Below are positions 1 to 8,872 of a stretch of 20,815 nucleotides of DNA, in pieces. The stretch is from a virus. The translations under genes were made by a program, and so were the position numbers. Below the pieces are notes generated by a model, which saw nothing but the letters and a program-made list of their open reading frames with translations, ran no database searches and had not been told where the DNA came from. Each line of letters opens with the position of its first letter. Within the stretch, counting starts at the first letter, position 1. The stretch is from positions 1 to 20,815 of the IMG/VR virus record IMGVR_UViG_3300010354_000848, one strand, 5' to 3'.

Positions 1-870
1 AGTAATTTAGCAGTTGGACAATCTTTACCGTTTGTAGTTTCTACAGTTTCTGGTTCAATTTCAATTACAGAATTAACAACTTCTAGTTATTCAGGCGCAT
101 TTATATTGAGCAGTGGAAGTGGTCCTTATGCTGGTAAACAAATTGCTACCACTACATTTACTGCTACTGTGGGAGATAGTTACGAACCAAATGATGTCTT
201 TAGATTTAGTTTAACAAATGCTGTCAGCCTCATTGGATTGGTTTCTGGACAGAGTTATGTTGATATAGAAATTGTAGATCAAGTTGTTGCTAATTTCGGT
301 CAATCACCAAGTAATATTTTTGCTAAGACATCGGACGGTGCCGAGGCATTTGGAAAAGTTAGAATTAGAACCACTGGAACTATAAGTATAGAGATTGGTG
401 ATGCGAGTTATACTGTTTACCCATCCAGTGTATCAGTAACGCCTGCCACACAGATATGGTCTAACAATACTGCAACAATAAGTTATAATAATTATTATGT
501 AAGAGCCATTGTTGATCCATATGATACCTGGACAAACACGGCAGAATTTACTGGGCCTGGATTTGGATCAACTGTAGACACAAACTATTTTGCCACAAAC
601 GGGTATGCTCCAGTGATTGGTAGTTGGGTGTACATAAATTCTGCTGATGTTGCAAATGGTTGGTATGGTCGTGCTATATATGATACGAACGGTGAAGGCT
701 ATGCAGCCTACTATCTAACAATTCAAATAGGAGATTCATCTCAAAATATAATTGCATCTGGAACATATAATGTTTCGTTAAATTCGCAGCAATCGGCTGC
801 TGCTCCATTACCTCCAGGGGGATTTCTTGCAAATTCTGAGCAGGGTAATGATTTTAGAGATTTACAATAA
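1..870 (+). CDS. Virion structural protein, C-terminal part (5' end outside window)
   Basis: The reading frame is open from base 1 to a TAA at 868-870, so this is the C-terminal 289 residues of a longer protein. The TTG at 106 is an internal codon, not a convincing start. The sequence is rich in Ser, Thr, Gly, Asn and Tyr, has almost no Cys and shows no catalytic motif or membrane segment. That composition is typical of beta-structured phage tail, baseplate or fibre proteins. It stands two bases before another structural gene on the same strand and is followed by six more virion genes, so a structural role is inferred mainly from context and composition. I do not recognise a named family. Confidence 0.7.
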   Translation, partial: SNLAVGQSLPFVVSTVSGSISITELTTSSYSGAFILSSGSGPYAGKQIATTTFTATVGDSYEPNDVFRFSLTNAVSLIGLVSGQSYVDIEIVDQVVANFGQSPSNIFAKTSDGAEAFGKVRIRTTGTISIEIGDASYTVYPSSVSVTPATQIWSNNTATISYNNYYVRAIVDPYDTWTNTAEFTGPGFGSTVDTNYFATNGYAPVIGSWVYINSADVANGWYGRAIYDTNGEGYAAYYLTIQIGDSSQNIIASGTYNVSLNSQQSAAAPLPPGGFLANSEQGNDFRDLQ

Positions 871-872
871 TT

Positions 873-3776
873 ATGAAGATAATAGATCAAATTAACACAT
901 CCGGGAATGTTTTAATTATTACAGATAATCCTTTATCTGAAATTAGTAAACATGTGGTAAAGGTCAATAATTCTGTTATTACTACAAGCACATCGCCCTC
1001 TTTGATTTATTATACGTTATCCAGCGACACTGTTGTTCCTGGAAGAGCAATAATACAAGTTAATAATTTAACGTCTAATACATGTTATATTTTTTCTGCC
1101 ACAGTATTCACGAATCCTAATATAGAATTCTGGTCAGATGATTTTAATCCTGCTGGAATTGATACCGCATACGATGGGGGAACTTGGAGTAATGGCGTTA
1201 TAATGGACGCCTTGGGTGTAAATCCTGAAGATTTAATAATTGACGGTGATGCTTTCATGTCACCTAGTGTTAGTTTCGCTCCAGAAGAACTTGTTCCCGG
1301 ACATACCGCCGATAGTTTAGGTATTAACGTTTACACCAAAGGCCCAGATTCATATGCTACAGTTGTTGCAGGAGTTTTTAATGTTGTTGCCGGCCAAACT
1401 ACAACTGTTGTAATTTCCACGTTCCCTGATGCTTATTCCGGAATAAGAGTAACCTATGGAGGTCAAATATTTAATAGATCTACTGTGACTAATAGTTTAT
1501 CAATTAACACATTCTTTATTGACGGTAGATATTTAATTATTCCACCTCAAACAACTTCAGGGAAGGGCGAATATGTATTTGTTAGGATAGGAGGTATAGG
1601 ATTAATCGATCAGCAATCGATTGATATTCCTAGAAATTCTAGCACATCCACTGGTATAGTAGAAAGTCTAGCTGCATATGAAGATGTAGAATATGTTTAT
1701 GTCATGTTGAACGGTAAAGAGATAGGTAGCACTGTGACATCTGGAGCATATTATACTTTGAAACGAAATTTTAACGATAGTTATAGAGCATCAGTTCAGG
1801 TATATAATTTGAATACTGCAACATCGATGTCTAACACTATTGAAGCATGGTTTTTCAGCACTCCTTATGTTAAATTTAACAAGATGAATGAGGAAGTTTT
1901 TCAAATTATAACACCTACATCAAATGTTAACTTGGCATATCCACCTGGATCTTGGGAACCCTTTAGTGATAAGGTTTTAGTTGAAATAAGCAATTCGTCA
2001 TTGAGCACGGTTAGAAGAAGATTAGAACCTCCATATACCAGCAATTATACTAAATCTAATGACAATAGAGTCTTTGATATTGATAACAGATCAGACAATG
2101 GAATACCTTTAAATTATCTTAGCACTATTACTGCTGCCGATATTTTTGTGTATGCTAATGGTGTGCGTATTAGACCGGGTTATGATTTTAATTTTAATTT
2201 AAGTTCAAAGACCATTGAGTTAGTTCCCAATTTATACCCAGATGGTACGTATATTTCTATTGTGGCATTAGGCGGTTCGTCTTATGATTATGTAATTAGT
2301 GGAAATATATTACAATTTAGAGAATCTAAATCTAACAATAATGTTAAAGTAACCACATTTAATAACCATGATCAATTGTTTATGAACAATGAAGTTTTTG
2401 ATCCAAACGGAGTAAACTTGTATCAATTAGAATATCCTGTACAAGATGAAAGTTATGTTTGGGTCTACGTTGATGGAATTCCTATAATTCATAAAACAGA
2501 TTTTGAAGTATTATCAGATAATAGAACATTGCGTATTGCTCCAGGAATTGTAGGTCCTTCTTCTAGAATTATGGTTACATCTATTAAAAATCCTGAATAT
2601 ATGAATAAAGTATACGGTTATAGGATTTTCAAAGATTTCTTTGGGAGAGATCATTTTAAGCGTTTATCTGCTTATCATACAACATTTTTAACCGATAACG
2701 CAAAATTTTATGATACAAAAATAAAAGTTTTCGATTCGACAATTTTAAGTCCAACAAATCCATCTCGTAATATACCTGGAGTTGTATTGATAGATAGAGA
2801 GCGCATTGAATTTTTCAATCAGGATTTTGACGAATTACAAGATCTAAGAAGGGGAACATTAGGAACTAGTCCTGCATTTTATCTTGATGAAGGTACAAAA
2901 GTCATTGACCAGGGTATATTTCAAACGATTCCATATTGGGAAACAGAATTTTATTATTCAACAATCACAAACACTGCTTCGGTTTACACTATTCCTGTAT
3001 TTGATGTAAATGATACTTCTACAACTTTTGTTCCTAGTAATTTAAAACGTGGTATTACTTTAAATACCTCAACATCAGTTTTACCAGTTGATCAAGTAAC
3101 CGTTTTTTTCGGTGGACACCAATTAAAAAAAGCCAGTTACCAAAAGTATTATGAAAAGATTAATGATGTTCTAACAATACCAAAAGAGTTTGAAGTTGAA
3201 GTTTTAACAACAAGTTTAGTTACAAGCACTGTAACAACTTCTGTTTACGGAAATATTCCTAATCTTTTGAGAGATGAAGTATTTAAAGTATCATTTCACT
3301 TAACTGATTCTAATAATACTACGTCATATTGGACTACGAGTTCTATTATAACTAACAACACTCTAACAAGTACCACAGGTACATTAGGTACATCTACTGT
3401 AGTATGGTCGTCAATTTATTCGGAAACTTCAGGAACAGTTTTTGGATTTAGTAATCTAGCAGGTTCTAGTATAGAATCGACAATTACTGTAAGTTTACTT
3501 TATCAACATTTGACATTAAATATAAGAGATCGCTTAGAACCGGGTGTTCACTTGTATTTGACTAAAAAAGAAGGATATGTTTGGAATCAAAACCAATCAT
3601 TATTAGAAAGTAATGATAACAGGTCTAAATTTATCAGAGAAAAAGAAGCAGAATTGCCGGATGTTTATTTCTACGGAGGAGATCCAAGATTGTTAGATGC
3701 AAATAATGTTCCATTAACATTAGATCCATCGGATAACATTTATACAGACAAGGGTGCAACATTGAGAAGGTATTAA
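873..3776 (+). CDS. Large virion structural protein (tail/baseplate type)
   Basis: This 967-residue protein starts with ATG two bases after the preceding stop. No good Shine-Dalgarno sequence is visible, so translation is probably coupled. It is mostly Ser/Thr/Asn/Tyr-rich beta-type sequence, with several stretches that read like repeated small beta domains (for example VYVMLNGKEI and VWVYVDGIPI followed by a description of a value). Around residues 630-690 it has the segment ERIEFF...LRRGTLGT, a motif often seen in tail and baseplate proteins of T4-like marine phages. No enzyme motif was found. Its place between two other fibre-like genes supports a virion role, but the exact substructure cannot be told from sequence alone. 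Confidence 0.75.
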   Translation: MKIIDQINTSGNVLIITDNPLSEISKHVVKVNNSVITTSTSPSLIYYTLSSDTVVPGRAIIQVNNLTSNTCYIFSATVFTNPNIEFWSDDFNPAGIDTAYDGGTWSNGVIMDALGVNPEDLIIDGDAFMSPSVSFAPEELVPGHTADSLGINVYTKGPDSYATVVAGVFNVVAGQTTTVVISTFPDAYSGIRVTYGGQIFNRSTVTNSLSINTFFIDGRYLIIPPQTTSGKGEYVFVRIGGIGLIDQQSIDIPRNSSTSTGIVESLAAYEDVEYVYVMLNGKEIGSTVTSGAYYTLKRNFNDSYRASVQVYNLNTATSMSNTIEAWFFSTPYVKFNKMNEEVFQIITPTSNVNLAYPPGSWEPFSDKVLVEISNSSLSTVRRRLEPPYTSNYTKSNDNRVFDIDNRSDNGIPLNYLSTITAADIFVYANGVRIRPGYDFNFNLSSKTIELVPNLYPDGTYISIVALGGSSYDYVISGNILQFRESKSNNNVKVTTFNNHDQLFMNNEVFDPNGVNLYQLEYPVQDESYVWVYVDGIPIIHKTDFEVLSDNRTLRIAPGIVGPSSRIMVTSIKNPEYMNKVYGYRIFKDFFGRDHFKRLSAYHTTFLTDNAKFYDTKIKVFDSTILSPTNPSRNIPGVVLIDRERIEFFNQDFDELQDLRRGTLGTSPAFYLDEGTKVIDQGIFQTIPYWETEFYYSTITNTASVYTIPVFDVNDTSTTFVPSNLKRGITLNTSTSVLPVDQVTVFFGGHQLKKASYQKYYEKINDVLTIPKEFEVEVLTTSLVTSTVTTSVYGNIPNLLRDEVFKVSFHLTDSNNTTSYWTTSSIITNNTLTSTTGTLGTSTVVWSSIYSETSGTVFGFSNLAGSSIESTITVSLLYQHLTLNIRDRLEPGVHLYLTKKEGYVWNQNQSLLESNDNRSKFIREKEAELPDVYFYGGDPRLLDANNVPLTLDPSDNIYTDKGATLRRY

Positions 3777-3779
3777 AAC

Positions 3780-5390
3780 ATGACTAGAATAACTGAATTA
3801 CCTTTTGTTACAGGATTTGGTCCTAATAATACTACAACAAGTTTTATTGTAGTAGATGACCAACTCAAAATAACTAGACGATTAACGTTTGATACCGATC
3901 TCTTACCTGCTTTGCAGAATAGTTTTTTTGGTACAGGGCAATCTCTAACTCCTACTAGTGATGCTAGATTTGCATCTGTTGCTTCTTTTTTAGGATCTTT
4001 CACCAATGTACAAATTAGACAAAATTTAGAAATAGGTGGTCTTGTAAGTTATGATTTTGCTGACGGGGATATCTTATTAACAAATGAAAATCCTCCAAAA
4101 AATACAACATTTTTAATAAGAGGTTATACTAATAATTATATTTCTACTGGAGCGGCTCATCCTGTAGTTTTAGGTGAATTGGCGGGAGCCAATGATGAAT
4201 TTCCTACACCTGCTCTTAGTGGAAACAACTTATTAACAGTTGCATCAGGAGGATACACAGGAAGATCTTGGACTGATTCGAGAGGAAAGTTTTCTGGTAG
4301 ATTAACTTTTTATGCCACAGAAAATTGGAATGATACAGTTTCTTCAAGTACAAATGTAGGAACAGGTTTTTACATTGCTACTCATCCTAATGGAATTATT
4401 CTTGATAGATATCAAGATTTTCAAAAAATACATTTAAAACAAGATTGGGATGCTGAAGGGAATTATCCTGTTGCAAGTATATTATTAGGTTCAGGACTGT
4501 CCGGTTATAAAAATTATATAAAATCTAATTCTACTGTAATTACTCATGAAGGTGCTACAAAATTAAAATTTTTAAATACACGGTTTTCTATTGATGGCGT
4601 AGTACCTGAAGATTTAGTCGGAGCAGACAATCAAACTTTGTTGAGTTCTAATGTAATTACCATAATAGGAAACAGACGAAGTGCTACATCTGGTAGACGT
4701 AATGCTTTATTAATAAACGACACTATAGGAAAAATAGAGTTTAGAGGCATGAGTGCAAATACAGCCTCTATTACCAATACAGGTACAATTAGTGGAGAAA
4801 TAAAGTTTGTTGCTCTTGAAGGTTATAGTTCAACTGGTACAGGAGCAAAATTAGTTATTACCACAGTCAATTCTGGTACAACTACAGTTTCTAATAGACT
4901 GGTTTTATCTAATAGAGAAAATATATATTCAAGTAACAAACATACATTTACTGATTCTCAAGGAAATACTATAGGAGTTATTTCTACAGGAACAGATACA
5001 TCTTTCATATCGTCTAGAATTGGATTATCGACTTCTACTATTTCTATTGTTGAGGGAGATACTGCTACAACAGTAATTTCTGGATTTAAAACTTATGTAT
5101 TATCCAAAGTAACTACAAATTATGCTGCTAGAGTAAGGATCTATTCAGATCAAACAAGTCAATCGGCTGATTTAACTAGACCTGTAGGAACAACTGTTAC
5201 CAACAATGTAAATTTAATCACTGAAGTTGTGACCACTTCTGGTTCGTTATCAAAAGTTATTGCTCCTGGTGTAATAGGATTTAACTCAGATCCTATAATT
5301 TCCAACATAATATATATTACGTTAACTAATAACACTTCAACAGTAACACCGATAACTGCTACTATAACTGTACTTAAACTTGAATTATAA
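3780..5390 (+). CDS. Tail-fibre-like structural protein
   Basis: This 536-residue protein starts three bases after the previous stop, with GAGAAGG about ten bases upstream as a weak ribosome binding site. The N-terminus opens with MTRITELP and a short TSFIVVDDQLK-type segment, like the attachment regions of many phage fibre proteins. The rest is Thr/Ser/Asn/Gly-rich with many short beta-like repeats and no visible catalytic residues. The C-terminal 120 residues are Thr- and Val-rich and may form a beta-sandwich tip. It belongs to the same late-type gene run as its neighbours. The fibre role is inferred from composition and neighbours, and I cannot assign a named T4 counterpart. Confidence 0.65.
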   Translation: MTRITELPFVTGFGPNNTTTSFIVVDDQLKITRRLTFDTDLLPALQNSFFGTGQSLTPTSDARFASVASFLGSFTNVQIRQNLEIGGLVSYDFADGDILLTNENPPKNTTFLIRGYTNNYISTGAAHPVVLGELAGANDEFPTPALSGNNLLTVASGGYTGRSWTDSRGKFSGRLTFYATENWNDTVSSSTNVGTGFYIATHPNGIILDRYQDFQKIHLKQDWDAEGNYPVASILLGSGLSGYKNYIKSNSTVITHEGATKLKFLNTRFSIDGVVPEDLVGADNQTLLSSNVITIIGNRRSATSGRRNALLINDTIGKIEFRGMSANTASITNTGTISGEIKFVALEGYSSTGTGAKLVITTVNSGTTTVSNRLVLSNRENIYSSNKHTFTDSQGNTIGVISTGTDTSFISSRIGLSTSTISIVEGDTATTVISGFKTYVLSKVTTNYAARVRIYSDQTSQSADLTRPVGTTVTNNVNLITEVVTTSGSLSKVIAPGVIGFNSDPIISNIIYITLTNNTSTVTPITATITVLKLEL

Positions 5391-5406
5391 TGATGATTAA
5401 ATTTAA

Positions 5407-5415
5407 GATAAATAT
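5407..5415 (+). promoter_or_regulatory. Candidate T4-type late promoter
   Basis: GATAAATAT lies in the 43-base gap between two structural genes, 18 bases before the ATG at 5434. T4 and cyanophage late promoters consist only of a TATAAATA-like -10 element, and this site matches seven of eight positions. The identical nonamer occurs in another intergenic gap on the minus strand at 15391-15399. No -35 element is needed for this class. The motif is AT-rich and could occur by chance. Confidence 0.4.
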
Positions 5416-5433
5416 CGTATTGGATAATAATTT

Positions 5434-6045
5434 ATGTTAAATCAAACAGAATTTATGGGATTTCATGTAGAAGGACATTTAAAAATATTTGATCCTTCTA
5501 CGAATGAAGTATTCGTCAACAAGCGTAATGCTATTCATTACGAAAATTTCAGCATTGCTCTAGCAGGTGCAATGAGTAATCAGGATTCGGGATTTATAGG
5601 AGAGATGTGTTTTGGTAATGGCGGGACGAGCATCGATCCTACTGGAATTATTACCTATAGAACTCCTAACACTATTGGAACAGAAGCAACCCTATATAGT
5701 CAAACTTATACAAAAAGTGTTGATCCTAAAAGATCAACAAATTCAGATCCAGCAAGAAATTATATGGAAGTTAGGCATAGAGCAGGTGCATTCTATAGTG
5801 ATATTCTAGTTAGTTGTTTACTTGATTTCGGAGAGCCATCTAATCAATTGGCCTTTGATAATGAAACAAACAATCAAAGTTCTTATGTATTTGATGAAAT
5901 TGGATTAAGATCCTATTCACCAGCAGGTCCAGGTCAGGGTATTCTTTTAACTCATGTAATATTTCACCCTGTTCAAAAATCATTAAACAGATTAATTCAA
6001 GTTGATTATACTGTCAGAATACAAAGTCTAAGTTCAGGAACATGA
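5434..6045 (+). CDS. Virion structural protein, conserved type
   Basis: This 203-residue protein begins at an ATG with only a weak GGAT upstream, just behind a candidate late promoter. It opens with FMGFHVEGHLKIFDPSTNEV followed by a KRNAIHYENF segment, and reads like the small structural proteins found next to fibre genes in T4-like marine phages. Later parts contain an Asn/Gly-rich GEMCFGNGGTSIDP segment and a Tyr-rich middle. No enzyme motif or signal peptide was seen. Being the first gene after the candidate late promoter and just before three paralogous fibre genes, it may be a connector or baseplate part. That last step is inference from position only. Confidence 0.6.
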   Translation: MLNQTEFMGFHVEGHLKIFDPSTNEVFVNKRNAIHYENFSIALAGAMSNQDSGFIGEMCFGNGGTSIDPTGIITYRTPNTIGTEATLYSQTYTKSVDPKRSTNSDPARNYMEVRHRAGAFYSDILVSCLLDFGEPSNQLAFDNETNNQSSYVFDEIGLRSYSPAGPGQGILLTHVIFHPVQKSLNRLIQVDYTVRIQSLSSGT

Positions 6046-6048
6046 TAA

Positions 6049-7881
6049 ATGGCAGGCAATTACATTTTAACATTTAGTAGTCCATTTAAAACTGAAACAG
6101 TAGTAGTACCATCAGCAAGCGGTGGTTCTGGTGTAAATGATTACGATACAAGTTTAGTTCTTGCAGGTCCAGGATATGTTAATTATGGCATTGCCTATGC
6201 ACAGAATTTTTTAAAACTTTTAGAAAATTTTGCAAGTCCTTATCCCCCAGATAATGCTATTCAAGGGCAGTTATGGTATGATACAAGCGATTCTAATAAA
6301 AAGGTATTAAGGGTAAATGATGGAACTGATACTAGTTCTAGATGGGCTCCTGCAAGTGGAATATATCAACAACCTAACGATCCAGCAGAACAATATCAAG
6401 ATGTAATCTATGACGGTGATATTTGGGTTGATACAAACAATGCTCAATTAAAAATTAGATACGGGACTACATGGAAAGTTGTCGGTCCAGATTCTAGTTC
6501 AGGAGCAGACAAATCTGGATCAGAGTTTACCTATTTAGAAAGTACCACTGGTCAATTTTATCCTGTAATTCTAAATTGGGCTAACAATAAAGTTATTACC
6601 ATTACTTCAAATAATGATTTTATTCCGAGAGTGGTAATAGATGGTTTTACTAATGTCAAAGTCGGTGTAAATTTAACAAATAAAAATCAAGCAAAATATT
6701 ATGGAGTTGCCGAAAAGGCAGAAGCATTGATTGTTTCTGCCAATTCTACAATTAGGGCATCTGATTTATTAAAAAATAGAACATCGACATCTCAAGTTCA
6801 TACTGGATCTTTAAAAATAAGTTCATCCGAAGGCTTGAGTATATTGAATCCTGATTATAATCATGAAATTAGAATCAAAAGCAATAATGCCGACGGAGCC
6901 TCTTTAAATTTCAATTCTCCAGATCAAACTAAAAAATTTAAAGTTGGCATCAATGATTATTCATTTATAACCTTTAATCCTAAAGTCAGTTCTATAGGAA
7001 TCAACACTGCGACAACAGATAACAGTCCTCCTTTAGATGTATTTGGTAATACAAATATCACTGGTAAAGTAACAATATATGAATCTATTTTAACAGCATT
7101 GGATGTTCAAGGCAAAACCAATTTATCAAAAGACGTGACTATAAATGAAAATTTAAGAGTCAATGGAATAACAACATCAACTGGTAAATTAGTTGTTGGA
7201 ACATCTACAGGAACAGCGGGAATTATCATAGAACCTGGTAAGAATGATGTTTATGATATAGGAACTCCAACAAGTAAGTTTAGGACCATTTATGCATCAT
7301 CAGTGGGTACTCCAACAAGTACAGTAGTATTTTACGGCAATTTAAATGGTACTGCTACAAAATTAGCAACAAAGAGAGAGATAAGATTAAAGGGGCATGT
7401 TACAGGAACCGCGGTTCTCTTCGATGGAAGCGCAAATATTGAATTTACAACAACTATAACATCATATGTCTTTACACAAAGTGTATCTACCTCATCTGCT
7501 ACTGCATTTCACTCATTGTTAGTTTGCAATACAAGTTTAACAACTTCGTCGGTTCAAGTTATAAGCAAACAAAACTTTTTAAATGATGTTACAGTTGGGT
7601 TGGTTTTGCCAGGAACTATTATTCCGTTCGCTGGGAATACTTCAACAGTTGAATCTATATTGAAACCGGATGGAAAACCTGCATGGTTATTATGTAATAA
7701 TAGTGGAACACCGGGTGTTCCTAGATTTCATACACAAACTTATTTTACTGCGTTGTATGATGCTGTTCAAACCAAATACCATCCAAGTCCTCCCCCTGGG
7801 TTTTTCGCAGTTCCCGATATGACAACAGCGACTACTATATATTCAGGACCCGCTGCTCTTTATTACATAATCAAAACATAA
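6049..7881 (+). CDS. Tail fibre protein with GQLWYD module and C-terminal tail-collar domain
   Basis: This 610-residue protein starts with an ATG preceded by AGGAA about nine bases upstream. Residues 30-145 hold a module with NFLKLLENF, GQLWYD (73-78) and a second copy GDIWVD (123-128), which is shared with the next two genes. The middle is beta-type sequence with intramolecular repeats. From about residue 520 to the end it matches the phage tail-collar domain: GTIIPFAG, a PAWLLCNNSG segment, a YFTALYDAV segment, a VPDM segment and the terminal YYIIKT. This domain occurs in short tail fibres such as T4 gp12 and usually lies near the receptor-binding tip. The protein is therefore a likely adsorption protein. 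The host receptor cannot be predicted. Confidence 0.8.
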   Translation: MAGNYILTFSSPFKTETVVVPSASGGSGVNDYDTSLVLAGPGYVNYGIAYAQNFLKLLENFASPYPPDNAIQGQLWYDTSDSNKKVLRVNDGTDTSSRWAPASGIYQQPNDPAEQYQDVIYDGDIWVDTNNAQLKIRYGTTWKVVGPDSSSGADKSGSEFTYLESTTGQFYPVILNWANNKVITITSNNDFIPRVVIDGFTNVKVGVNLTNKNQAKYYGVAEKAEALIVSANSTIRASDLLKNRTSTSQVHTGSLKISSSEGLSILNPDYNHEIRIKSNNADGASLNFNSPDQTKKFKVGINDYSFITFNPKVSSIGINTATTDNSPPLDVFGNTNITGKVTIYESILTALDVQGKTNLSKDVTINENLRVNGITTSTGKLVVGTSTGTAGIIIEPGKNDVYDIGTPTSKFRTIYASSVGTPTSTVVFYGNLNGTATKLATKREIRLKGHVTGTAVLFDGSANIEFTTTITSYVFTQSVSTSSATAFHSLLVCNTSLTTSSVQVISKQNFLNDVTVGLVLPGTIIPFAGNTSTVESILKPDGKPAWLLCNNSGTPGVPRFHTQTYFTALYDAVQTKYHPSPPPGFFAVPDMTTATTIYSGPAALYYIIKT

Positions 7882-7882
7882 T

Positions 7883-8872
7883 ATGGCCTATACTGTATAT
7901 AATAATGATGGTTCGGTTTTAGTTAATATTCCTAATGGTGAGGTGGATGATCTAACCACAAGCGTCTCATTAATTGGTAAAAATGTTAACAACTACGGAG
8001 AGATAATTAACAATAATTTTGTTAAATTGTTAACAAATTTTGCTAATAATACCCAACCATTAAGTCCTCAGATTGGGCAATTATGGTTTGATAAAGTTCA
8101 AAATACTTTAAAGGTTTACAACGGTACTAATTGGGAACCTCCTTTACAACCAACAGTGGATAGTGCCGTTTCTGGTACACCTACTGAGGGAGATTTTTGG
8201 TTTGATACAACTAAAAAGCAATTAAAAATCTATTATCAAAATACATTTACTGTGGTAGGGCCAGCAGTAGACGGTAATTTAGGAAGATTCGGAATCGAAC
8301 CTCCAAATGTTCCTTATCTATTTTCAGATGATCTAGGCAATCAAAAAAATGTAGGGGTTGCTTATAGTTATGGATCGCCGGTTTTATTTTTCTCTTCTGG
8401 TACATTTACCGCAGATGCAGCAACATCTCAATATTATCTTAATACTAGTACTGGTGGAATAATTAACGAGGGAACAACAGTTATAAACACATTAACTGTT
8501 GTTAAAAATCTTAAGGTAAGTGGAGATATTTTTGTAGGGGGTAATACTCTTACTCCTTACAGAGGATTTACTACTGCTTATAATTCTGGATGGTTGGGGT
8601 CTTTTACTGCAACTTATACTGCTACTAATAATTTTGTAAGATTAGAATTACTTCCTTATCTATTTTCAACTTCTTCTACCATAACTAATTTATTGTCAGA
8701 AGTCAAGGTAGTATTAACCAGCGGAACTTTTACTGCTACAGAAGTTCGCCATTATAGGTTAGAAGAAAGGGTTACCGGTGTACGTGCTTGGGAAGCCTAT
8801 GAAAAATATTCAAAGACTTCAGCATATACTGCCATAGTAAATACCTGGACAAATGTAGTGAGATTATCATAA
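7883..8872 (+). CDS. Tail-fibre-like protein, paralogue with GQLWFD module
   Basis: This 329-residue protein starts one base after the previous stop, with no clear ribosome binding site, so coupled translation is likely. The N-terminal 130 residues repeat the module of the flanking genes: SLIGKNVNNYGE, then NFVKLLTNF, GQLWFD (65-70) and GDFWFD (103-108), closing with a VVGPA segment. The remainder is unique and lacks both the collar domain of the upstream gene and the AERY domain of the downstream one. The final 100 residues contain a segment resembling a beta-sandwich, TGVRAWEAYEKYS. It probably builds a fibre or a fibre adaptor together with its paralogues, which is inferred from shared module and adjacency. 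Confidence 0.72.
   Translation: MAYTVYNNDGSVLVNIPNGEVDDLTTSVSLIGKNVNNYGEIINNNFVKLLTNFANNTQPLSPQIGQLWFDKVQNTLKVYNGTNWEPPLQPTVDSAVSGTPTEGDFWFDTTKKQLKIYYQNTFTVVGPAVDGNLGRFGIEPPNVPYLFSDDLGNQKNVGVAYSYGSPVLFFSSGTFTADAATSQYYLNTSTGGIINEGTTVINTLTVVKNLKVSGDIFVGGNTLTPYRGFTTAYNSGWLGSFTATYTATNNFVRLELLPYLFSTSSTITNLLSEVKVVLTSGTFTATEVRHYRLEERVTGVRAWEAYEKYSKTSAYTAIVNTWTNVVRLS

Noticed and set aside
1605-1623. Seven-base inverted repeat AATCGAT/ATCGATT with a five-base loop.
   Set aside because: It is short, within a long coding region and of the kind expected by chance in AT-rich DNA.
3773-4006. Minus-strand open frame of 77 codons opposite the 536-residue fibre gene.
   Set aside because: It lies wholly opposite a well supported gene, has no convincing start site, and its sequence reads as a shadow frame.
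5718-5739. Perfect eight-base inverted repeat (TGTTGATC and GATCAACA) with a six-base loop.
   Set aside because: It lies inside the 203-residue structural gene, has no T-run after it and does not touch a start or stop codon, so there is no support for a terminator or operator role.
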